A stretch of 64,000 nt of DNA from Staphylococcus pseudoxylosus. GTDB taxonomy: Bacteria; Bacillota; Bacilli; Staphylococcales; Staphylococcaceae. Location of the stretch: positions 1 to 64,000 of the forward strand of contig NZ_RCVN01000001.1 of assembly GCF_003697915.1 (NCBI RefSeq). Direction: 5' to 3'. Shown one piece after another: positions 9,060-18,646 of the stretch. A program made the translations under genes and the position numbers. The notes below the pieces were generated by a model. The model was given only the letters and a program-made list of their open reading frames with translations. It was not told where the DNA came from and did not search any database. Each line of letters begins with the position of its first letter. The first letter of the stretch is position 1.

Positions 9060-10469
9060 TTAATCTTCAATCCATTGTGTATGGAATACACCATCACGGT
9101 CTTTACGCTCATAAGTATGTGCGCCAAAATAATCACGTTGAGCTTGGATTAAGTTAGCTGGTAAGTTTTCTGAGCGATAGCTATCATAATAGTTAATACT
9201 TGCAGAGAAACCAGGTGTTGGTACACCGTTTTGAACACCAGTTGCAACAACATCACGTAATGCATCTTGATAATTCGTTACAATATCTTTGAAGTATGGA
9301 TCTAATAATAAGTTTTGTAATTCAGTATCATTATCATATGCTTCTTTGATTTTTTGTAAGAATTGTGCACGAATAATACAACCTTCACGCCAAATCATAG
9401 CTAATTCGCCTAGTTTTAAATTCCATTCGTTATCTTCACTAGCTTTTCTCATTTGAGCGAAACCTTGTGCATATGAACAAATTTTACTCATATATAATGC
9501 TTTGCGAATTTTTTCAAGGAACTCATCTTTATTTCCTTCGAATTTAGCACTTGGGCCATTTAATTGTTTAGAAGCATTAACACGCTCTTCTTTTATTGAA
9601 GAGATAAAACGAGCAAATACTGACTCAGTAATAATTGTTAAAGGAATACCTAATTCTAAAGCGTTGATTGATGTCCATTTACCTGTGCCTTTTTGGCCGG
9701 CAGTATCTAGAATTTGTTCAACTAAAGCTTCGTCTTTACCTTCATCTAATTTAGTAAAGATATCACCAGTAATTTCGATTAAATAACTAGATAATTCTCC
9801 AGCATTCCAATCTTTAAAAGTTTTTGAAATTGCTTCATGAGACATACCTAGTAAATCTTTCATCATTGCATAACTTTCTGCAATTAATTGCATATCTGCG
9901 TATTCAATGCCATTGTGCACCATTTTTACGTAGTGACCCGCACCGTTAGGACCGATATAAGCGACACAAGCAGCGCCGTCATCAGCTTTGGCTGAGATTG
10001 ATTCTAAAATATGACTTACTTTATCGAATGCGTCTTGTTGACCGCCTGGCATTAATGAAGGACCAGTTAATGCACCAACTTCACCACCAGATACACCCAT
10101 TCCGATAAAGTTAACACCACTTTCAGCAAGTGCTTTATTACGTCTAATTGTATCTTGATAGTTCGTATTACCACCATCAATTAAGATATCATCGTTATCT
10201 AATAATGGTAATAAGCTATCAATTGTTGCATCTGTTGCAGGTCCAGCTTTTACCATTAATAAAATTTTGCGGGGTTTTTCTAGAGAATTAACAAATTCCT
10301 CTATAGAGTATGTTGGATGTATGTTTTTACCTTCAGATTCTGTAACCATTTCATCCGTTTTTGCAGATGAGCGATTAAAAACAGAAACGCTGTATCCACG
10401 TGATTCAATATTCCAAGCAAGGTTTTTACCCATTACGGCTAAACCTACTACACCAATTTGTTGTGTCAT
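9060..10469 (-). CDS. gnd: 6-phosphogluconate dehydrogenase, decarboxylating
   Basis: A 469-residue enzyme that converts 6-phosphogluconate to ribulose-5-phosphate and CO2 with NADP. It shows the N-terminal [12 protein letters not shown] dinucleotide site (about residues 9-20), GGNTNYQDT (about residue 99), the active-site Lys segment [11 protein letters not shown] (about residue 180), and the C-terminal [11 protein letters not shown] region. The start codon follows AGAGG. It is monocistronic and probably constitutive; the terminator at 8985-9028 separates it from malR-malA. Confidence 0.96.
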   Translation of the reverse strand: MTQQIGVVGLAVMGKNLAWNIESRGYSVSVFNRSSAKTDEMVTESEGKNIHPTYSIEEFVNSLEKPRKILLMVKAGPATDATIDSLLPLLDNDDILIDGGNTNYQDTIRRNKALAESGVNFIGMGVSGGEVGALTGPSLMPGGQQDAFDKVSHILESISAKADDGAACVAYIGPNGAGHYVKMVHNGIEYADMQLIAESYAMMKDLLGMSHEAISKTFKDWNAGELSSYLIEITGDIFTKLDEGKDEALVEQILDTAGQKGTGKWTSINALELGIPLTIITESVFARFISSIKEERVNASKQLNGPSAKFEGNKDEFLEKIRKALYMSKICSYAQGFAQMRKASEDNEWNLKLGELAMIWREGCIIRAQFLQKIKEAYDNDTELQNLLLDPYFKDIVTNYQDALRDVVATGVQNGVPTPGFSASINYYDSYRSENLPANLIQAQRDYFGAHTYERKDRDGVFHTQWIED

Positions 10470-10543
10470 ATTACTAACCTCTCTTATTAAAGTTTTCTAG
10501 TATATTGTATCATAAAGACGTAAGAATATTCACTTAATCAGTT

Positions 10544-11674
10544 TTAAGATTTCTGACTAATTATTTCAACAATCTTTATTAACTGTTCTGCTAACAGATT
10601 TAATGAACTAATAGGCATACGTTCATCAGTCGTATGGATATTTTCATACCCTACGCCTAAAATTACAGTTGGTATACCTAATTGATTGATGATGTTGCCA
10701 TCCGATCCACCGCTAGCAATCACAGCCTCAGGAGCTAATCCTAAAGCGACAGCACTTGACTTAGCTACTTTGGTTACTAGTGCATCATTTGCAATTTCAA
10801 AGCCAGGATAACTTTTAATTATTTCAACATCAGCAGTACAGCCGTATTTTTGAGCGGTTTCTTCAAAAACAGACTGCATATGTTCTACTTGGGCTTGTAT
10901 ACTTGACTCAGAATGTGATCGCGCTTCAGCTTTAAGCGTAACTTTATCTGCAACGATATTTGTAGCAGAACCCCCTTCAAAGCGACCGATATTAGCAGTC
11001 GTATACGCATCAATTTGACCTAACTTCATTTCACTTACGGCTTTTGCAGCTATATTAATTGCACTGATGCCCTTATTAGGTGTGCTTGCATGTGCTGTTT
11101 TACCATATATTGTCGCATTAACTTTCATTTGTGTAGGAGCGTGGGTTACTGTCTTGCCTACATCAACACTTGCATCAATTGCATAACCGTAATCAGCATC
11201 CAATAATGTATGATCTAAAGCTTTTGCTCCCTCCAATCCAGATTCTTCGCCCACTGTTATAACGAATTGGATTTGACCATGTGATAATTTATTGTCATTT
11301 ATTGTTTGTACAAGTTCTAAGATAGATGCCAACCCAGCTTTGTCATCAGCACCTAAAATCGTAGTTCCATCAGAATATATGTAGCCATCATCTTTAATTT
11401 GGGGTTTAATATCTTCACCTGGCGTTACTGTGTCCATGTGACTTGTAAAATATACTTTATCTACATCATTCATATTTTCTGTTGCTTTTAATGTGCAAAC
11501 TAAATTATTAGCGCCCAAATTTTCATTAATGCTTGCATTATCTTCTTCTACAATAACGTCTAAAGCTTCAAATTTGGATTTAAGGAATTGTTGTATGGCT
11601 TGTTCCTTACCACTCTCAGAATTGATTTGTACTAATTCTAAGAAAGTATCAATAAGTCGTTGTTTATTTATCAT
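10544..11674 (-). CDS. M20 family metallopeptidase, PepT-like
   Basis: A 376-residue di-zinc aminopeptidase of the M20 family. The ligands appear in order: SHMDTV (His, about residue 79), GADDKAG (Asp, about residue 112), GEESG (catalytic Glu pair, about residue 144), and a late HTTDE His (about residue 348). The lid domain lies between about residues 180 and 290. The sequence resembles the PepT-like subgroup more than true tripeptidase PepT, so the substrate is a small peptide by inference only. The ATG follows GGGGAA. It is divergent from prli42. Confidence 0.85.
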   Translation of the reverse strand: MINKQRLIDTFLELVQINSESGKEQAIQQFLKSKFEALDVIVEEDNASINENLGANNLVCTLKATENMNDVDKVYFTSHMDTVTPGEDIKPQIKDDGYIYSDGTTILGADDKAGLASILELVQTINDNKLSHGQIQFVITVGEESGLEGAKALDHTLLDADYGYAIDASVDVGKTVTHAPTQMKVNATIYGKTAHASTPNKGISAINIAAKAVSEMKLGQIDAYTTANIGRFEGGSATNIVADKVTLKAEARSHSESSIQAQVEHMQSVFEETAQKYGCTADVEIIKSYPGFEIANDALVTKVAKSSAVALGLAPEAVIASGGSDGNIINQLGIPTVILGVGYENIHTTDERMPISSLNLLAEQLIKIVEIISQKS

Positions 11675-11883
11675 TTATAATTCCCCATTCTTATATTTAT
11701 GTGTCTCCTCGTTTAGTTTAACGAAATATATATTGTAGTAAAACTAATATGACTCTGTGTTCAGACTAATCATATGCTATAATGACAATATAAAACTAAT
11801 TTAAATTTGAATATAGTTGGTTAAATGTTATAAATGAACAGATACAGATTAATCCTATTTTCAATGATTTGGAGGAATATACG

Positions 11884-11982
11884 TTGAACAATAATAAAGT
11901 ATTGAGAGTTATTATCGTAGTAATGTTAGTAGCTGTTGTACTTGCATTAATATTAACAAGTGTCGTTCCACTAGTGAATTAA
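11884..11982 (+). CDS. prli42: Prli42-like membrane miniprotein
   Basis: A 32-residue protein that starts at TTG, with a strong GGAGG (11871-11875) 8 bases upstream. The N-terminus is short and polar/basic (NNNKVLR), followed by one hydrophobic helix of about 20 residues (VIIVVMLVAVVLALILTSVV). This layout matches Prli42, a conserved Firmicutes miniprotein that in Listeria anchors the stressosome to the membrane. It lies in the 430-bp space between two leftward genes, on the opposite strand from both. Staphylococci have SigB but no RsbR/S/T stressosome, so the function here is open. Confidence 0.75.
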   Translation: MNNNKVLRVIIVVMLVAVVLALILTSVVPLVN

Positions 11983-12035
11983 TCATTAATTAAGTATAAG
12001 TTTAAATGTTGTATATCAATCTCTTAAAATAAACG

Positions 12036-12106
12036 AAGCTCACACATAGTATAGGTACAAGGCTGAGTGTATAAACTCAAACCGCTCTCATACTATGTGT
12101 GAGCTT
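12036..12106. terminator. Long hairpin between prli42 and the exporter gene
   Basis: A perfect 17-bp stem (12036-12052 with 12090-12106) encloses 37 bases that hold a small inner hairpin, TGAGT/ACTCA. T5 follows on the plus strand and the arm abuts the stop codon at 12108. It probably terminates both convergent transcripts. Confidence 0.75.
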
Positions 12107-12107
12107 T

Positions 12108-13100
12108 TTATGTTGCTACAGGTTTTTGATCGCTGTGTAGACGTAATGAACCAAATTGTGATTTAACAGCTAAATATGCTTCTAATTCATTCAATAATTG
12201 TAATAGATTCGCACGCGTTCTAAACCCTTCATGCGAAGTTGGCAATTCTAATTTGTTTAATTCTAACCTTATCTCATATAATGAGTGTAGACGTAGCACA
12301 GTGTAATCATTGCTATTTACATTGGTAGCGACTTCTGCAAACAAATTAGATATTTTAGACAATAAACAGTCTTTAGTTTCAATGTTTTCAATGATTGCAG
12401 ACATTCGACGTAAAAGCTCTAATTGTTCCTCACGCATATCAAAATAATGGTAATAAGAGTTTTCATTTCTAACAAAATGATTTTTAACATCTCTAAAAGC
12501 GATGGATTTTGCTTTGCGAATCGTATATTTTAATTCGTCAAAAGCTATATTCACATTATTGTTTGGCTTTGTACATGTATTGCTAAACTGTTCAAAAATA
12601 TAAGTGAATTGTTGTTCAATTTCTTGTTTATAATGTTTTAAATTATTATCTAAACTAGGCATAATAACATTCATTAAGAATGCAATACCCAGACCTACGA
12701 TTAAAAGAAGAATCTCATTGTAAAACAATTGCAAATCAATGACTGATGCATTGAAAACGTGTAATAAAATAACGCAACTGGTTACAACGCCTTCTTGTAC
12801 TTTAAATACTACTGTTAACGGTATAAAAAACAGTACAATTAGACCTAAAACAATCGCACTTTGCCCTAACATACTAAAAGCAACAGAACCTAGAATTAGC
12901 ACCATAAGACATGATACAAAACGAGAAACAATTGCTTGTAGTGAATGCACTTTAGTATGTTTGATGCACAAAACAACTAAAATGGCACTGGAAGCAAAAT
13001 TATCTAAACCCATTAATTTAGCAATTATGATTCCTAGCGCCATTCCAACTGCAGTCTTAATTGTTCTAAATCCGATTCGATATGGATTTAAACTCATCAT
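12108..13100 (-). CDS. Aromatic acid exporter family (FUSC-like) membrane protein
   Basis: A 330-residue integral membrane protein. The N-terminal half (about residues 1-145) has five or six hydrophobic segments, beginning RIGFRTIKTAVGMALGIIIAK, as in the ArAE/FUSC family; the C-terminal half is soluble and helical. Family members are proposed to export aromatic acids or similar compounds, but no substrate can be read here. It is preceded by GAGG and starts 12 bases after the brxB stop codon, so the two are probably cotranscribed. Confidence 0.8.
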   Translation of the reverse strand: MMSLNPYRIGFRTIKTAVGMALGIIIAKLMGLDNFASSAILVVLCIKHTKVHSLQAIVSRFVSCLMVLILGSVAFSMLGQSAIVLGLIVLFFIPLTVVFKVQEGVVTSCVILLHVFNASVIDLQLFYNEILLLIVGLGIAFLMNVIMPSLDNNLKHYKQEIEQQFTYIFEQFSNTCTKPNNNVNIAFDELKYTIRKAKSIAFRDVKNHFVRNENSYYHYFDMREEQLELLRRMSAIIENIETKDCLLSKISNLFAEVATNVNSNDYTVLRLHSLYEIRLELNKLELPTSHEGFRTRANLLQLLNELEAYLAVKSQFGSLRLHSDQKPVAT

Positions 13101-13112
13101 CTAATAAGACCT

Positions 13113-13550
13113 CTATTTTTCGTCACAATAAGTGTCGAATAAGTTTTGTAATTGATTAATCACATCCATCACATCATGGCCTTCGATTTGGTGCCTTTCA
13201 ATCATTTCTGTGACTTTACCATCTTTGACTAAGGCGAACGATGGACTTGATGGAGCAAAGCCTTCAAAATAGTCTCTAGCTTGTTGTGTAGCTTCTTTAT
13301 CTTGACCAGCAAATACAGTAACAAGACGATTTGGTAGTTTATCATAGTGCAATGCATGCGTGGCTGCTGGTCTCGCAATACCACCTGCACATCCACAAAC
13401 AGAATTGACCATTACTAATGTTGTTCCCTCTTGTTTTAAAACATTATCTACTTCTTCTGCAGACGTTAATTGTTCGTAACCCGCTTCTTCAATTTCATTA
13501 CGTGCTTGATTAACGACATCTGTCATATATAAATCAAAGTTTAAGTCCAT
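13113..13550 (-). CDS. brxB: Bacilliredoxin BrxB (YphP/YqiW family)
   Basis: A 145-residue thioredoxin-like protein that removes bacillithiol from oxidised protein thiols. The characteristic CGC active site occurs in NSVCGCAGG (about residues 50-58), followed by ARPA. The start at 13550 is preceded by AAAGGTG at 8 bases; the frame continues upstream to 13568 without a better site. It lies upstream of the exporter gene and downstream of the bmf operon terminator. Staphylococci use bacillithiol as their main low-molecular-weight thiol, which fits. Confidence 0.9.
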   Translation of the reverse strand: MDLNFDLYMTDVVNQARNEIEEAGYEQLTSAEEVDNVLKQEGTTLVMVNSVCGCAGGIARPAATHALHYDKLPNRLVTVFAGQDKEATQQARDYFEGFAPSSPSFALVKDGKVTEMIERHQIEGHDVMDVINQLQNLFDTYCDEK

Positions 13551-13915
13551 AATAAATTCACCTTTCATTTCAAATTGATATCTTCATTCTACTAATATAT
13601 ATTCAATTGTTCAACATGTGTACACACGATTCAATAAACTTTCAAGAATATTTGCTTTTTGGACATAGGTTATATCGCAAAATAAAAGTTATTAGGTTAA
13701 TTATAAGTTACTTCTTCTTGTTCAAAATTTATATTTTCAAAAAGACTTGAAAGCCCATTCTTAATTTTTACGTTATTTATATTGCTAATAAAATTAATTT
13801 ATAGCTTATTATTTAAAGTCAGAACAACTACATTAATTATCGAAAATTTTAGGCTGAGACATATATCTTGTGTCTCAGCCTAAAATTTTCTCAACTTTAT
13901 TAATTTGTAGGTGAA
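13551..13915. other. Intergenic region bmfBB to brxB
   Basis: It contains the strong bmf operon terminator (13841-13889) and otherwise AT-rich sequence that presumably holds the brxB promoter. I find no coding region. Confidence 0.6.
13841..13889 (-). terminator. bmf operon terminator
   Basis: A perfect 20-bp stem (13841-13860 with 13870-13889) closes a 9-base loop and includes the GGCTGAGACA arm. It lies just after the bmfBB stop codon and is one of the longest perfect stems in the window. Confidence 0.85.
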
Positions 13916-15211
13916 TTAGTAAATACTTGTATGTTCAATTGAGTATTGTTCGATACGTGTTTTTACGAAGTTCATAAATCTACCTGCTTGCAAACCATCT
14001 AAAATACGATGGTCGATAGATATACATAAGTTAACCATGTTTCGTATTGCAATCATATCATCAATAACTACTGGTTTTTTAATCACAGATTCAATCTGTA
14101 ATATTGCTGCTTGAGGATGATTTATTATACCCATAGAAGATACTGAACCAAATGTACCTGTATTATTTACAGTAAAAGTACCACCTTGCATATCTTCTGA
14201 GCGTAATTTCTTGTTGCGTGCTTTTTGCGCTAATTCGTTAATTTCTCGAGCGATACCTTTAATTGACTTTTCATCAGCATTTTTAATTACAGGCACGTAT
14301 AATTTATCTTCATCTGCTACTGCTATAGAGATATTAACATCTTTATGCATCACTATTTCAGAATCTTGCCAACTGCTATTTAATAATGGATAAGCTTTTA
14401 ATCCTTCAGCAACTGCTTTAACGAAAAATGCAAAGAACGTAAGGTTATAGCCTTCACTTTCTTTAAAGCTATTCTTATGATAATTACGTGTTTTAACTAA
14501 GTTAGTTGCATCTGCTTCTACCATCATCCAAGCATGGGGAATTTCGTTAACACTGTTCACCATATTTTGAGCTATTTGTTTACGTACGCCATTAACTGGT
14601 ATTGATGAACCTGGGGATGGATCATTATACGCTGATTGTTGTGATACTTTAGGAGAATCTTTTGGCGCTACAATTGTAGAAGGTGCTTTGTTTGTACCTT
14701 CTTTAATGACTTTTTCTATATCTTTCTTCGTTACACGACCTTCAAAGCCTGTACCTACAACTTGATCTAAATCAATTTGATTTTCAGAAGCTAATTTGAA
14801 GACGACAGGTGAATAACGGCCATTGTTTTTAGGTCCGTCTGCTTTAGTATTAGCAGTAGTTGAAACTGAATTATTTTGGATGTTATTATCACCTGTTGAC
14901 TGCTTGTTTTGTAAGTCTTTTTTAACATCTTCAGATTGATTATTCGTAGATTGTTCTTGTTCAGTTTCATTTTGTTCGTCACCAGTATCTAATAGACAAA
15001 TAATTTCATCTACAGCTATAGTATCGCCTTCTTCGGCTTTTATTTCAGTTATTGTCCCTGCATAAGATGAAGGGACTTCTGCAGTGACTTTATCTGTAAT
15101 TACTTCACATAATGGATCATATTCTTCAACTTTATCTCCTACCGAGACAAGCCACTGTTCTATTGTTCCTTCATGAACACTTTCACCGAGTTTAGGCATT
15201 TTTATTTCCAT
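13916..15211 (-). CDS. bmfBB: Branched-chain 2-oxoacid dehydrogenase E2 (lipoamide acyltransferase)
   Basis: A 431-residue core subunit. The N-terminal lipoyl domain (about residues 1-76) has the lipoylated lysine at residue 41 in TDKVTAEV. An Asn/Gln-rich linker (about residues 77-130), the E1/E3-binding domain (about residues 133-170, PVVFKLASEN...GRVTKKDI) and the catalytic domain follow, ending with the HxxxDG motif HRILDG. It transfers the branched acyl group to CoA. The gene follows the E1 beta gene by 12 bases with a strong AGGAGG. Confidence 0.93.
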   Translation of the reverse strand: MEIKMPKLGESVHEGTIEQWLVSVGDKVEEYDPLCEVITDKVTAEVPSSYAGTITEIKAEEGDTIAVDEIICLLDTGDEQNETEQEQSTNNQSEDVKKDLQNKQSTGDNNIQNNSVSTTANTKADGPKNNGRYSPVVFKLASENQIDLDQVVGTGFEGRVTKKDIEKVIKEGTNKAPSTIVAPKDSPKVSQQSAYNDPSPGSSIPVNGVRKQIAQNMVNSVNEIPHAWMMVEADATNLVKTRNYHKNSFKESEGYNLTFFAFFVKAVAEGLKAYPLLNSSWQDSEIVMHKDVNISIAVADEDKLYVPVIKNADEKSIKGIAREINELAQKARNKKLRSEDMQGGTFTVNNTGTFGSVSSMGIINHPQAAILQIESVIKKPVVIDDMIAIRNMVNLCISIDHRILDGLQAGRFMNFVKTRIEQYSIEHTSIY

Positions 15212-15223
15212 GATTGTGCCTCC

Positions 15224-16207
15224 TTAGAATTCTGCGAGTTCACGCATTTTAATTTTTATTTTATCTGGATTAATCATAAACTCGTCTTCGAGTGTCGGTG
15301 CAAATGGCATCGCTGGAACATCAGGACCTGCGAGTCTCATTATTGGGGCATCTAAGTCGAACAGACAGTTTTCTGCAATTATAGCTGCTACTTCAGACAT
15401 AACACTACCTTCTAAATTATCTTCCGTAACTAATAAAACTTTACCTGTTAGTTTTGCTCTTTCGATAATAGTTTGTTTATCTAATGGGTATACTGTACGT
15501 AAATCAACAACTTCTATATTAATGCCATCTTCTGATAGCATATCGGCTGCTTGAATACAATAATTTACACAAAGTCCATAAGTAAATACAGTAATGTCGT
15601 CTCCTTCACGCTTAACATCAGCTTTACCAATTGGTACTGTATAATACGATTCAGGTACTTCTTCTTTTAGTAAGCGATAAGCTTTTTTATGTTCGAAATA
15701 TAATACCGGGTCATTTGACTCAATTGAAGCTAATAATAAGCCTTTGGCATCATATGGCGTGGATGGAATAACAATTGTGAGTCCTGGTGTATTTGCAAAT
15801 ACAGATTCCACGCTTTGAGAGTGATAAAGCGCACCGTGAATGCCACCTCCAAATGGAGAACGAATCGTAATTGGACAATGAAAATCATTATTTGAACGAT
15901 ATCTCATTTTAGCTGCTTCGCTCATGATTTGATTTGTTGCAGGTAGAATATATTCGGCAAATTGTATTTCAGCTACAGGGCGTTTGCCTAACATGGCTGC
16001 GCCAATACTTGTACCTACGATATTTGACTCTGCTAATGGCGTATCTAAAACACGTGCTTCACCATATTTTTGTTGTAAACCTAATGTGACACCAAATACG
16101 CCACCTTTTTTACCAACGTCTTCCCCTAATACAAATACGTCGTTGTCCTTTTCCATTGCTTGATCGAGTCCTTGTTGGATTGCTTCTAAGTAACTTAATT
16201 TAGGCAT
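15224..16207 (-). CDS. bmfBAB: Branched-chain 2-oxoacid dehydrogenase E1 beta
   Basis: A 327-residue transketolase-like beta subunit with LGEDVGKKGGVFGVT (about residues 27-41), the pyrimidine-binding region and the C-terminal transketolase domain (about residues 195-315). Together with the alpha subunit it decarboxylates branched 2-oxoacids using thiamine diphosphate. Its start overlaps the alpha gene by 8 bases, which suggests translational coupling and equal subunit amounts. The ribosome site is GGGAG. In staphylococci this complex supplies primers for branched fatty acids. Confidence 0.93.
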   Translation of the reverse strand: MPKLSYLEAIQQGLDQAMEKDNDVFVLGEDVGKKGGVFGVTLGLQQKYGEARVLDTPLAESNIVGTSIGAAMLGKRPVAEIQFAEYILPATNQIMSEAAKMRYRSNNDFHCPITIRSPFGGGIHGALYHSQSVESVFANTPGLTIVIPSTPYDAKGLLLASIESNDPVLYFEHKKAYRLLKEEVPESYYTVPIGKADVKREGDDITVFTYGLCVNYCIQAADMLSEDGINIEVVDLRTVYPLDKQTIIERAKLTGKVLLVTEDNLEGSVMSEVAAIIAENCLFDLDAPIMRLAGPDVPAMPFAPTLEDEFMINPDKIKIKMRELAEF

Positions 16208-17198
16208 TGTCTAAACTCCCTTCTTCATAAACATGTGTATATGTTTCTTCCGGAGACGGATAAGGTGCTTTTTCGGCTTCTTTAGTTGCTTGGTTTACAA
16301 TTTCTTTATGTTCACTTTCAACTTTTTCTAACCATTGTTCATTTATAATGCCTTCCTCAAGAAGAAATGTTTTAAATTTAAGATTACAGTCTAATGATTT
16401 TAATTCTTCACGTTCTTCTTTAGTACGATATTTATCATCATCATCTGAAGAATGGGCTGTCATTCTTGTACACATAGCTTCAATTAATGTAGAACCCCCA
16501 CCATTTAATGCACGTTCTCTAGCCTCTTTCATGACTTTATACATTGCAATTGGATCGTTGCCGTCAACGTGTTCGCCATGCATACCATAACCAATAGCAC
16601 GGTCTGATAGTTTTTCGGCACCATATTGTAGCGAATCTGGAACCGAAATGGCATATTTATTATTTTCAATAACACAAACAAATGGTAATTTATGTACGCC
16701 TGCAAAGTTTAATCCTTCATGGAAATCACCTTGGTTAGAACTACCTTCACCAACTGTAGCCATTGCAATATTTGGTTTATTGTCCATTTTCAATGCTAAA
16801 GCTGCCCCAACACCGTGTACGATTTGTGTACCAACAGGTGAACTTTGAGATAAAATACCTTTTTCACGTTTACTAAAATGAGATGGCATTTGCTTTCCAC
16901 CTGAACTAATATCATCACGTTTACCAAATGCTGCTAACATTGAATCTAAAGCTGTCATACCCATATACGTTACAAACGCTAAATCTCTATAATAAGGTGA
17001 AGAAATATCTCCTTCTTGCATAGCATACGCCATACCTATTTGAGTAGCTTCCTGTCCTTGACAACTTATAACAAACGGAATTTTACCTGCACGGTTTAAT
17101 AGCCACATACGTTCATCTATTTTACGCCCTAAATCCATCCATTTATACATTGCTTTTAAATCAGACTCTTCTAGTCCAACTGATTTATAATCAAACAT
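16200..17198 (-). CDS. bmfBAA: Branched-chain 2-oxoacid dehydrogenase E1 alpha
   Basis: A 332-residue alpha subunit. The thiamine diphosphate motif GEGSSNQGDFHEGLNFAG...ENNKYAIS lies at about residues 148-180, and the phosphorylation-loop-like segment MTAHSSDDDDKYR at about residues 245-257. I start at the ATG at 17198, preceded by AGGAGG; a longer frame reaches 17240 inside lpd. It lies between lpd and the beta gene in the order E3, E1 alpha, E1 beta, E2. Confidence 0.93.
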   Translation of the reverse strand: MFDYKSVGLEESDLKAMYKWMDLGRKIDERMWLLNRAGKIPFVISCQGQEATQIGMAYAMQEGDISSPYYRDLAFVTYMGMTALDSMLAAFGKRDDISSGGKQMPSHFSKREKGILSQSSPVGTQIVHGVGAALALKMDNKPNIAMATVGEGSSNQGDFHEGLNFAGVHKLPFVCVIENNKYAISVPDSLQYGAEKLSDRAIGYGMHGEHVDGNDPIAMYKVMKEARERALNGGGSTLIEAMCTRMTAHSSDDDDKYRTKEEREELKSLDCNLKFKTFLLEEGIINEQWLEKVESEHKEIVNQATKEAEKAPYPSPEETYTHVYEEGSLDNA

Positions 17199-17214
17199 CT
17201 TATTTCCTCCTAAA

Positions 17215-18636
17215 TTAAACGTGAATCGATCTGTTCTCAACCTTCAATCCTAATTCCATCAATATTTCAGATAATGATGGATGTGCGTGTGTTGTTAGGC
17301 CGAGTTCTAAAGTTGAACCATTCATAAATTGGAATAGCGACACTTCGTTAATTAATTCTGTGACATGGGGACCAATCATATTAAGTCCTAACACAGTATC
17401 TTGTTCTTGATCGATTATTACTTCACAAAAGCCACTTTGATTAGTGGTGTTTTCAATAACTGCTTTACCAATTGCTTTAAAAGGTACTTTAACTGCTTTT
17501 GCTTTAATGTTTTCAGATTTAGCTTGGTCCATATTCAGTCCAATACTCGCCACTTCAGGTTGCGTATAAACGCATTTCGGCATTTTATTGTAATCAATTG
17601 GAAGTGGTGCCTGATCAAACATATGTTCAATTGCGATCATGCCTTCTTTAGAGCCAACATGTGCCAATTGTAAATTACCGATGCAATCACCGGCTGCATA
17701 GATATGTTTATCATCAGTTTGCTGATATTCATTAACACGGATATGCTTTTTATCTGTTAACTGAATCTTTGTATTATTTAATCCAATATCTTCGGTATTA
17801 GGCAGTCTGCCAATAGATATCAATGCTTTTTCAAATTGTATTATTTCGTCATTTAATGTGATATTAATATGATCTTCGCCGACTGTTATATCAGACTCAG
17901 ATAATTGTGTATTTTCATAAAATGTGACGCCTCTATCAGTTAATTCATTTCTTAAAGTCTTGGCAATCATTTTACTTTCAGTAGGTAAAATACGTGAGCC
18001 AGCTTCAATTACAGTTACATCGACGCCAAAATCAGTCATCAGTGAAGCAAACTCTAAACCGATAACGCCACCACCAATAATAGCTAGATTATTTGGCAAT
18101 TGTTCCAATTGCAAGATATCATCACTAGAAAGCACAACTTTATGGTCAAACGATAAAAAAGGTAAGGACATAGGTTGTGATCCTGTAGTTATAAGAACAT
18201 TATTATTAGGGATTAATTCAGATTCACCATCTTCGTATTCTACAGAAATCGTGCCACTTTGTGGTGAGAATATAGAAGGACCTAATATCCTACCTGTCCC
18301 ATTAAATACATCGATACTGTTATGCTCCATTAAATGGTTAACACCACTAAACATTTGGCTTACTACTTCGTTTTTTCGTTCTTGTATTCGCGTAAAATTT
18401 AATTTAAATCCATCAACGTCCACACCAAAATGAGTTGCGTTTGTAATTGTGCGCATAACTTCTGCAGATTTTAACAATGCTTTTGTCGGAATGCATCCTT
18501 TATGTAAACAAGTTCCACCTAGTAACGATTTTTCTATTAGCGCAACTTTCTTTCCTAATTGTGAAGCTCTTATTGCAGATACATAACCCGCAGTACCTCC
18601 GCCAAGAATGACTAAATCATATTTTTCTTCTGACAT
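17215..18636 (-). CDS. lpdA: Dihydrolipoyl dehydrogenase (E3)
   Basis: A 473-residue FAD disulphide oxidoreductase that reoxidises the lipoyl arm of E2. It shows the FAD site GGGTAGYVSAIRA (about residues 12-24), the redox-active disulphide GGTCLHKGC (about residues 41-49), the NAD site GGGVIGLEFAS, and the C-terminal HAHPSLSE catalytic His. Its place at the head of the bmf genes implies dedication to branched-chain oxoacid dehydrogenase. It lies 10 bases after the butyrate kinase gene. Confidence 0.94.
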   Translation of the reverse strand: MSEEKYDLVILGGGTAGYVSAIRASQLGKKVALIEKSLLGGTCLHKGCIPTKALLKSAEVMRTITNATHFGVDVDGFKLNFTRIQERKNEVVSQMFSGVNHLMEHNSIDVFNGTGRILGPSIFSPQSGTISVEYEDGESELIPNNNVLITTGSQPMSLPFLSFDHKVVLSSDDILQLEQLPNNLAIIGGGVIGLEFASLMTDFGVDVTVIEAGSRILPTESKMIAKTLRNELTDRGVTFYENTQLSESDITVGEDHINITLNDEIIQFEKALISIGRLPNTEDIGLNNTKIQLTDKKHIRVNEYQQTDDKHIYAAGDCIGNLQLAHVGSKEGMIAIEHMFDQAPLPIDYNKMPKCVYTQPEVASIGLNMDQAKSENIKAKAVKVPFKAIGKAVIENTTNQSGFCEVIIDQEQDTVLGLNMIGPHVTELINEVSLFQFMNGSTLELGLTTHAHPSLSEILMELGLKVENRSIHV

Positions 18637-18646
18637 ATTAATACTC

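Noticed and set aside
12739..13104. 121-codon open frame antisense to the exporter gene
   Set aside because: Opposite a well-supported membrane protein gene; composition and lack of a ribosome site mark it as a shadow.
17924..18433. 169-codon open frame antisense to lpdA
   Set aside because: It lies wholly opposite a clear enzyme gene, has no ribosome site, and its length follows from codon bias of the real gene.
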